64,000 nucleotides of DNA from contig JAVLUZ010000162.1 of assembly GCA_036768485.1 (NCBI GenBank), forward strand, positions 605,845 to 669,844, read 5' to 3'. Positions 58,482 through 64,000 of the stretch are shown in pieces; position 1 is the first letter of the stretch; every line of letters begins with the position of its first letter. The notes under the pieces are model-generated. The model had not been told where the DNA came from and did no database searches. It saw only the letters and a list, made by a program, of their open reading frames with translations. Made by a program: the position numbers and the translations under genes. The stretch comes from Mermis nigrescens. Taxonomy: Eukaryota > Nematoda > Enoplea > Mermithida > Mermithidae.

Positions 58482-58820
58482 GTTATTGCATCAGCTAAAA
58501 GACTGCCTGCAATTGTAAGTATCGGAGTTAACAAAAGAGGAAGAAAACCACCGTCCTGTACTATAATATTTTTTCTTTCTTTTGTACTGATTTGTTTATT
58601 ATTTGCCAGACGTCTTATTTGATTTTGATATCTCCGAAGTTTGTTTATATCTTTTTCGGAAAAAGGAATGTTACCATTTAAAAAATTGCTTGCACAGTCA
58701 CAGTGACAAAGTATTTGATCTTTACTGGCAGTATTTATAATTGACTCTCTTTGAGGTTTTCTTTGCTCGACTCAAAAGGTGTAAGCACACAATATTGCGT
58801 TTTAATCGTTCTTTACCCAT
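58482..58820 (-). pseudogene. Small Polinton protein (basic, hydrophobic tail), interrupted by the LTR retrotransposon
   Basis: ATG at 58820 overlaps the end of the ATPase by 8 bp. The start reads MGKERLKRNIVCLHLLSRAK; a one-base shift near 58760 leads to DQILCHCDC, NGNIPFSEKDINKLRRYQNQ, RRLANNKQISTKERK and the tail DGGFLPLLLTPILTIAGSLL. This K/R-rich body with a GGF-plus-hydrophobic tail is common in invertebrate Polintons; its role is unknown. The retrotransposon entered a few codons before the stop; the displaced last codons and TGA lie at 47445-47437, beyond the element. Confidence 0.72.
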
Positions 58821-59466
58821 TTTTATTGGTTACACCGTCATTATTAGTATTTATAGATTTTTTTACATAAACAGTCGGATGCTTGCTAAATATGTTTGTT
58901 TTAAGTCTTAATTCATCTCTAGCATTTTGGGTGAGATCTATCAAGAGATAGCTATATGGCTGAGAGGTAGCATCAGAATAAGCTTCTAGGAAATATTTGG
59001 AATTTGTTGGATAAAGTTGGCGAGACAAAATTTGTGACTGTAATTGATCGGCAGGGTTTTTAAATAAGACTATATAATCAGAGTTTATGCGTGAAGTTCT
59101 GAGGCCTTCAAAGAACACATTTTGAACAATGTGAATGATGCTAATATTCCAATGATGACATCTCCTTGTGAAAAGCTGTACAATTTGAACATTACCCTTG
59201 CTCTCTTGCATTAGATCATCTAATATCAAAAGTTGCGGCATTGGACTAAACTTTTTTAAATAGCTAAAATCAGGAAGCCCTTCTATAAATGAAACATCTT
59301 GCATTTCCCTATACAGCGGCTGATTTTCGGCAAAGCACCACCAAATCTTTTTAAGTTTTGTATCAATCAAGTGTGCTCTGTTTTCTAATAATTGCCTGAC
59401 AAAAGTTGTCTTGCCAGACTTTGTTGGCCCAGAAACAAGACAAGTAAAAGGGTGTTGAAAAATCAT
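58813..59466 (-). CDS. Polinton packaging ATPase (FtsK/HerA, A32-like), copy A
   Basis: 217 residues, intact. Walker A GPTKSGKTT at residues 13-21, Walker B LLILDDLM at about 80-87, then the conserved HHWNISIIHIVQNVFF. The C-terminal tail extends to NNDGVTNKNG. Role: motor that packages DNA into the capsid, by family. The start is 43 bp from the divergent TBP gene; the stop overlaps the next small gene. Nearly identical to copy B apart from a few residues and the tail. Confidence 0.88.
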   Translation of the reverse strand: MIFQHPFTCLVSGPTKSGKTTFVRQLLENRAHLIDTKLKKIWWCFAENQPLYREMQDVSFIEGLPDFSYLKKFSPMPQLLILDDLMQESKGNVQIVQLFTRRCHHWNISIIHIVQNVFFEGLRTSRINSDYIVLFKNPADQLQSQILSRQLYPTNSKYFLEAYSDATSQPYSYLLIDLTQNARDELRLKTNIFSKHPTVYVKKSINTNNDGVTNKNG

Positions 59467-59509
59467 GGTTTATAAATATGTATTAAGAAACAGGTGGGAT
59501 ATATAGAAA
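59467..59509. promoter_or_regulatory. 43-bp divergent promoter between ATPase and TBP, copy A
   Basis: Two TATA-like motifs in opposite directions: tttataaata at 59469-59478, 32-41 bp before the TBP start, and on the minus strand tatatat at 59499-59505, 33-39 bp before the ATPase start. The same arrangement is kept in copy B (61992-62035). Confidence 0.55.
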
Positions 59510-60027
59510 ATGGTTACCTATTCAGAACATAGTGCTTACTGCAGCACTTAAAGACACACTTGATCTAGATGAGATATATGCAAAATTACCAAATACTGCA
59601 CAATATAACCCTCAGAAATTTCCAGGTATCATATATCGACCACCTCATGCTAGCATTATTGATATTCAAGTCAGGTAAAATAGTATGCGTAGGAGCTAAA
59701 AAAGTTAAAGATGGCAAAAATGCAATAAAACATTTTATAGAGTTAATAAATGCACGAGCCTGTTACCTAAAAATACAGCCTCAGCTGTTTGTAGGCTCTG
59801 CTGATTCAGGATTTTGTATAAATCTTTGCAAATTTTATGAGTTGGTTAAAAGAAAATGCATGTATGAAGTAGAACTCTTTCCTGGCTTAATATATAAATT
59901 CAGAAATGTAACGTTTTCACTCTTTACAAGCGGAAAAATGATTCTCACTGGAGCAAAAAGAGAACATGAATTGCATATAGCACATAAAATAGTTGAATCA
60001 ATGCTTGAGCAATGCCAAATTGAATGA
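59510..60027 (+). pseudogene. Polinton-encoded TATA-binding protein homologue, copy A, frameshifted
   Basis: Same gene as 62036-62551 with two one-base insertions relative to it (near 59516 and 59650), which break the first TBP repeat. From about 59650 on the frame is clean: LLIFKSGKIVCVGAKKVKDG, VELFPGLIYKFRNVTFSLF and TSGKMILTGAKREHELH. It may be decayed or affected by assembly errors. Confidence 0.85.
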
Positions 60028-60059
60028 ACTAAAGTTTCTTTCATTGCAAAAATTTTTCA

Positions 60060-60235
60060 ATTCCAGCAAGAAATTTTTCAAACTTTACAAGAAATTTTCT
60101 AATGTCTACAAATTTGCTATCCTTAAGCATACAAAATTGATTCCAAACTCTGCGAGAAATTTTTCAAACTTTACAAAAATTTTCCAAAACTTTGCAAGGA
60201 ATTTTCCGAACTTTACAAAAAATTTGCGCTTTTTA
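60060..60235. repeat. Array of ~20-bp units downstream of TBP, copy A
   Basis: Imperfect units of the form aaactttacaagaaattttc are repeated about seven times. The same kind of array lies downstream of the copy B gene. The core gaaattttc is nearly its own reverse complement. Confidence 0.75.
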
Positions 60236-60481
60236 GATGAAGAAATGTAATCATAATAAAGCTTTTTGCATAAAGATTAGCAGAATAAAATTCAGCCTTG
60301 GGGGTTAAATACTGTCATAACTTGGACAGGGTCCACACGTCGCCTTTTTCTGAGCATTTCCTAATGAAACTTGAAAAGACTAAAATAGCGTGTCAGAAAA
60401 GTAGACATTTTGCAATTTGCTTGAAGAAACAATGACCAGCCTCCATTTTTCCTGTTTCAAAATCAGATTCAAAATTACCAT

Positions 60482-60820
60482 TTATACGTTTATCAGATCA
60501 GGGACCCAAGAATCAAATTTGGGCGGGTAACCTCTCCATCGAACAAAATAATCAGTTTTGTTGCCGCGTTTTCGAGTTTTTAGAATTTTTTCGACAATGA
60601 ATAAATCTTCAGTTGAAACGTCAATTTTTTGCAGTTCTGGTTCATAGAAAATACCTTCCAATTTTTCACCCATTTGGTCTTCTAAACTATACCCTGGTGG
60701 TGTTCCAGCGTATCTCTCTAACGATATAAAATTCTTCAGTCCAATTGGGCCAGTATCCTTTTTCAAAAGTGCGCTTAACTTTACTCAACCTTACTTTATC
60801 GCCAACATCAAATCTAAATT
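60482..60820 (-). pseudogene. Polinton integrase C-terminal fragment with chromodomain, copy A
   Basis: It keeps the linker (KVRLSKVKRTFEKGYW in one frame), then GEKLEGIFYEPELQKIDV and a chromodomain (FIVEKILKTRKRGNK, YFVRWRGYPPKFDSWVP). The upstream catalytic core is missing: the sequence switches near 60817-60820 to an inverted capsid-gene tail. One further frame change lies between the linker and the chromodomain. A decapitated duplicate of the copy B integrase. Confidence 0.82.
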
Positions 60821-60878
60821 TGATAATTTAATAATGATCGATAAAAATCGAAACACATTTCATGACTATAGTGCATAA
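60817..60878 (+). pseudogene. Major capsid protein tail fragment (copy B, inverted)
   Basis: The last ~19 codons of the capsid gene (MIDKNRNTFHDYSA then stop), on the plus strand, directly before the protease start as in copy A. It is joined to the integrase fragment with a few bases of shared sequence (aaat). Confidence 0.85.
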
Positions 60879-60880
60879 AC

Positions 60881-61282
60881 ATGAATACTATGGATGTATT
60901 TAAAATTCTTGAACGTAATATCAAAATGGATATGTTTTTGGGCGTTTTTCCATTAGACCGCTTACCACCTATAAAAAACTATCCTGCAGCTATAGTGGTT
61001 GATTTGGATGCTAGCAATGAGCCTGGTTCACACTGGGTTGCTTTGTATTTTGTAAGCAAGAAACGCTGTGACTATTTTGATAGCTACGGCTTAGAGCCAC
61101 CTGTGCAATTGAAGCATTATATTTCTGATAATGCGCTTTCATTTACATACAATAATGTCCAAACACAAGGGCTTTTTTCCATAAGTTGTGGACATATGTG
61201 CATCTACTTCCTCTTATGCAGGAGTAATGATATTCCTTTCAAAAAATATTGTTATATCTATGCTGAGCGAAAAAATTTATAA
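60881..61282 (+). CDS. Polinton adenain-type cysteine protease, copy B
   Basis: 133 residues, uninterrupted. MNTMDVFKILERNIKMDMFL; histidine segment PGSHWVALYF; acidic segment CDYFDSYGLEPP; cysteine segment SCGHMCIYFLL. The triad order His-Asp-Cys matches adenovirus protease. The tail is shorter than in adenoviruses. Inverted relative to the other Polinton genes. Confidence 0.85.
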   Translation: MNTMDVFKILERNIKMDMFLGVFPLDRLPPIKNYPAAIVVDLDASNEPGSHWVALYFVSKKRCDYFDSYGLEPPVQLKHYISDNALSFTYNNVQTQGLFSISCGHMCIYFLLCRSNDIPFKKYCYIYAERKNL

Positions 61283-61309
61283 ATACTTTGATAAGCTTAA
61301 ATTATAAAA

Positions 61310-61420
61310 ATGGATACTAAACAATTCTATTTAAGGCTTCCGAGCAATTCACAGGAAGCCAATACTGCGGCTACATTTGTAACTGGCCTGCCAAGGCAAA
61401 TTATATTATCTGGCGATTAA
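61310..61420 (+). pseudogene. Minor capsid protein 5' fragment (copy B)
   Basis: The first 34-36 codons only (MDTKQFYLRLPSNSQEANTA and LPRQIILSGD). Then the sequence changes into the 3' end of the opposing ATPase gene, giving an early stop. It marks the second rearrangement junction. Confidence 0.85.
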
Positions 61421-61991
61421 TTGTTTTAAGTATTAATTCATCTCTAGCATTTTGGGTGAGATCTATCAAGAGATAGCCATGTGGCTGAGAGGTAGCATCA
61501 GAATAAGCTTCCAGGAAATATTTGGAATTTGTTGGATAAAGTTGGCGAGACAAAATTTGTGACTGTAATTGATCGGCAGGGTTTTTAAATAAGACTATAT
61601 AATCAGAGTTTATGCGTGAAGTTCTGAGGCCTTCAAAGAACACATTTGGAACAATGTGAATGATGCTAATATTCCAATGATGACATCTCCTTGTGAAAAG
61701 CTGTACAATTTGAACATTACCCTTGCTCTCTTGCATTAGATCATCTAATATCAAAAGTTGCGGCATTGTACTAAACTTTTTTAAATAACTAAAATCAGGA
61801 AGCCCTCCTATAAATGAAACATCCTGCATTTCCCTATACAGCGGCTGATTTTCGGCAAAGCACCACCAAATCTTTTTAATTTTTGTATCAAACAAGTGTG
61901 CTCTGTTTTCTAATAATTGCTTGACAAAAGTTGTCTTGCCAGACCTTGTTGGCCCAGAAACAAGGCAAGTAAAAGGGTGTTGAAAAATCAT
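61401..61991 (-). CDS. Polinton packaging ATPase, copy B, C terminus replaced
   Basis: 196 residues. Walker A GPTRSGKTT and Walker B LLILDDLM intact. Collinear with copy A up to NARDEL, then diverges (ILKTINRQII) because of the junction near 61415-61425, losing about 20 residues of the tail. The ATPase core is complete, so activity may be retained. Confidence 0.85.
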   Translation of the reverse strand: MIFQHPFTCLVSGPTRSGKTTFVKQLLENRAHLFDTKIKKIWWCFAENQPLYREMQDVSFIGGLPDFSYLKKFSTMPQLLILDDLMQESKGNVQIVQLFTRRCHHWNISIIHIVPNVFFEGLRTSRINSDYIVLFKNPADQLQSQILSRQLYPTNSKYFLEAYSDATSQPHGYLLIDLTQNARDELILKTINRQII

Positions 61992-62035
61992 GGTTTATAA
62001 ATATGTATTAAGAAACAGGTGGGTATATATAGAAA
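61992..62035. promoter_or_regulatory. Divergent promoter between ATPase and TBP, copy B
   Basis: Same arrangement as in copy A: tttataaatatg on the TBP side and a TATATA run serving the opposite strand. 44 bp in total. Confidence 0.55.
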
Positions 62036-62551
62036 ATGGTTACTATTCAGAACATAGTGCTTACTGCAGCACTTAAAGACACACTTGATCTAGATGAGAT
62101 ATATGCAAAATTACCAAATACTGCACAATATAACCCTCAGAAATTTCCAGGTATCATATATCGACCACCTCATGCTACATTATTGATATTCAAGTCAGGT
62201 AAAATAGTATGCGTAGGAGCTAAAAAAGTTAAAGATGGCGAAAATGCAATAAAACATTTTATAGAGCTAATAAATGCACAAGCCTGTTACCTAAAAATAC
62301 AGCCTCAGCTGTTTGTAGGCTCTGCTGATTTAGTATTTCGCATAAATCTTTGCAAATTCTATGAGTTGGTTGAAAGAAAATGTACATATGAAGTGGAACT
62401 GTTTCCTGGGCTAATATACAAATTCAGAAATGTAACGTTTTTACTGTTTACAAGTGGAAAAATGATTCTCACGGGTGCAAAAAGAGAGCACGAGCTACAT
62501 ATAGCTTACAAAATAATTGAAACAATGCTTCAACAATGCCGCATCGACTGA
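62036..62551 (+). CDS. Polinton-encoded TATA-binding protein (TBP) homologue, copy B, intact
   Basis: 171 residues, the size of the TBP core alone. Two direct repeats: residues 4-80 (IQNIVLTAALKDTLDLDEIY, YNPQKFPGIIYRPPHATLLI, FKSGKIVCVGAK) and about 88-168 (FVGSADLVFRINL, YEVELFPGLIYKFRNVTFLL, FTSGKMILTGAK). The four phenylalanines that kink DNA in cellular TBP are conserved at F37, F52, F123 and F138, as is the E-x-E-L TFIIB-contact stirrup (119-122). There is no long N-terminal extension. It sits between the packaging ATPase and the integrase of the Polinton in both copies, so it is part of the element. Likely role: directing transcription from the element's own TATA-like promoters, or competing with host TBP. 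Confidence 0.93.
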   Translation: MVTIQNIVLTAALKDTLDLDEIYAKLPNTAQYNPQKFPGIIYRPPHATLLIFKSGKIVCVGAKKVKDGENAIKHFIELINAQACYLKIQPQLFVGSADLVFRINLCKFYELVERKCTYEVELFPGLIYKFRNVTFLLFTSGKMILTGAKREHELHIAYKIIETMLQQCRID

Positions 62552-62554
62552 GTA

Positions 62555-62760
62555 ATTTTGCAAGAAATTTTCTAAAGTCTGCAGGAAATTTTCCAAACTC
62601 TGCAAGAAAATTTCCAAATTCTGCAAACTTCCTATGCTTAAGCATGTAGAAATTTTGTCAAACTTTACAAGAAATTTTCTAAACTTTACAAGAAATTTTC
62701 TAAAGTCTGCAAGAAATTTCCCAAACTATGCAAAAAAGTTTCAAAACTTTGCAAAATAAA
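62555..62760. repeat. Array of ~20-bp units downstream of TBP, copy B
   Basis: Eight or more imperfect units such as tgcaagaaattttctaaagt and tttacaagaaattttctaaa. Lies between the converging ends of the TBP and integrase genes, as in copy A. Confidence 0.8.
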
Positions 62761-62821
62761 ACTGAGTCTTGTGTGCATATTTGTCTTTTTGTAAGCATTT
62801 CCCCAGCTAAAATAGCGCTCA

Positions 62822-63882
62822 CTATACGTTTATCAGATCAGGGACCCAAGAATCAAATTTGGGCGGGTAACCTCTCCATCGAACAAAATAATCATTTTTG
62901 TTGCCACGTTTTCGAGTTTTTAGAACCTTTTTCAACAATGAATAAATCATCTGTCAGAACATTGATTTTTTTCAATTCTGGTTCGTAGAAAATACCTTCA
63001 AATTTTTCGCCCTTTTGGTCTTCTAAAATATAAACTGGTGGGGTTCTAGTGTACCTCTCTTTAATAATAAAAAATTCTTCGGTCCGATTTGGCCAATATC
63101 CTTTTTCAAAAGTGCGCTTAACTTTACTCAACCTTACTTTATCGCCAACATCAAATCTAAATACTGTATCTTTTTTTGTAATGTGAAAGGCTTTATTTAA
63201 AATTTCTTGCTCATTTTTTGATGATACGTTCGCCGGAAACGATACCTATAGTTCTATGCATCAAATGATTATAATTATACATAAGATTGTCTAAGACATC
63301 AATATACCTGTATGTATTCTTTTTAGTAAAGTAGCGCCACATCTTTTCTTTTAACGTTCGATTAAATCGCTCTACTACCCATGCTTTCATTTCACTTTTA
63401 GTAACAAAAAAGTCGACAGATTCAGATTTCAAAAATTTCTGAAATTCCTTGTTCACGAATTCTTTTCCTGCATCAGTCTGCAATTTATATGGTTTGCGCT
63501 TTGACAGTGCAAAAATATGCTTAAAAGCCTCAGCAATATCATTAGAATACTTGCTTTTCAAGGGTAAAGACCATGCACACTTTGAGAAAATGTCTATACA
63601 GTTCAATAGGTACTTGTAGCCATCATTCTGCTTAGCTAGTGATTGAAGATCAACCAAATCAGCTTGCCACTGCTCATCAATGCTGCTCACTAGAACCCTA
63701 TTCCGTGAATATTTTCTTAATGCAGGTTTGTGTAAGGTATAAGTAGGCTGTTTTTCTAACCACGCTTTTACATCTTTAAATTTTGCTTTAGGGCGCAGCT
63801 TTTTTACACGAGTGTAAAGCTGAGCAGCACTAGTATACCCGGTTTTTGGGTTATAATACAATTTTTTCAATGTTTTATCCAT
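62822..63882 (-). pseudogene. Polinton integrase (DDE, chromodomain), copy B, two frameshifts
   Basis: 63882-63211 is a clean frame: MDKTLKKLYYNPKTGYTSAA, QWQADLVDLQ (first D), LQTDAGKEF (second D) and KAWVVERFNRTLKEKMW (E). The frame breaks at an A run just after SGERIIKK near 63211, continues as the linker VKRTFEKGYWPN and GIFYEPELKKINV, and breaks again near 62930 inside the chromodomain. The last codons (ending INV) lie at 62822. The catalytic triad is intact. It inserts the element DNA into host DNA. Confidence 0.88.
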
Positions 63883-64000
63883 TTTTTATGAGAAAACTAC
63901 ATTACAATTTATAAAGGGGAGCTATATAAGACAATTTACGTTGTACCAAATACAATTATCGTGCATATCTTCAAAGAGGTTCTTGCCGTTTGAATTGAGC
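63883..64000 (-). promoter_or_regulatory. Integrase upstream region
   Basis: On the minus strand ctttataaat lies 26-35 bp before the integrase start, the same spacing as before the minor capsid gene, with a second tatata motif further up (about 63923-63929). No terminal inverted repeat can be recognised before the window ends. Confidence 0.45.

Larger units (their letters stand above)
43943..64000 (-). mobile_element. Polinton/Maverick region, chimeric, cut by window edge
   Basis: Defined by a set of Polinton genes: penton-like minor capsid, adenain-type protease, double-jelly-roll major capsid, pVI-like protein, two small conserved proteins, packaging ATPase and retroviral-type integrase with chromodomain. 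A TBP homologue is added. The ATPase-TBP-integrase block occurs twice, with an inverted capsid-tail/protease/penton fragment (about 60817-61420) between. An LTR retrotransposon splits it at 47450-58477. No DNA polymerase B gene and no terminal inverted repeat were found inside the window, so the element is either incomplete or continues to the right. Confidence 0.88.

Overview
The window looks like a piece of a large, AT-rich, repeat-loaded nematode genome. The strongest phylogenetic clue is a minus-strand exon near 15 kb with about thirty five-residue units of the form P-x-x-L-S/T-P, preceded and followed by segments typical of the moulting-cycle MLT-10 (DUF644) family, which is known from nematodes. 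The species cannot be named from sequence alone.

Layout. 1-35 kb: two host genes on the minus strand, both with long introns packed with repeats. Gene A (8.13 to 2.67 kb and probably beyond the left edge) encodes a secreted protein of unknown function; three exons join in consistent phase. Gene B (about 31.96 to 14.93 kb) is the MLT-10-like gene; five exons were found and at least one is missing. Their introns hold two copies of a ~2.7-3.4 kb repeat whose inner segment lies in opposite orientation in the two copies, several hAT-like elements with clear 8-bp target duplications, two palindromic MITE families nested in each other, at least nine copies of a ~280-bp dispersed repeat, and a Penelope-like GIY-YIG fragment. 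35-43.9 kb: no host gene seen; a MULE-like MITE, a 2.9-kb non-autonomous hAT element carrying an inverted minisatellite pair, and tandem repeats.

43.9-64 kb: a Polinton/Maverick region (virus-like DNA transposon). Minus strand, in transcriptional order: integrase, packaging ATPase, two small conserved Polinton proteins, a pVI-like protein, the major capsid protein, an adenain-type cysteine protease, and the minor (penton-like) capsid protein. Divergent from the ATPase, across only 43 bp, is a gene for a TATA-binding-protein homologue with both TBP repeats and all four DNA-intercalating phenylalanines. I do not know of TBP as a described Polinton gene; this is the most notable item. The ATPase-TBP-integrase block occurs twice (copy A 58.8-60.8 kb, copy B 61.4-63.9 kb), with an inverted capsid-tail/protease/penton-start fragment between the copies. 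Copy B TBP is intact; copy A TBP is frameshifted. TATA-like motifs sit 26-40 bp before several of the genes. No protein-primed DNA polymerase B is present in the window.

An 11.0-kb Ty3/gypsy-like LTR retrotransposon (47450-58477, minus strand, 4-bp target duplication ACCT) is inserted into the last codons of one small Polinton gene. Its order is gag, an unknown Asn-rich/acidic ORF, a membrane/envelope-like region, then protease-RT-RNase H-integrase, i.e. the envelope-like region precedes pol, unlike the usual gag-pol-env order. Many coding breaks in both elements are one-base shifts, several at A or T runs, so part of the apparent decay could be assembly error.
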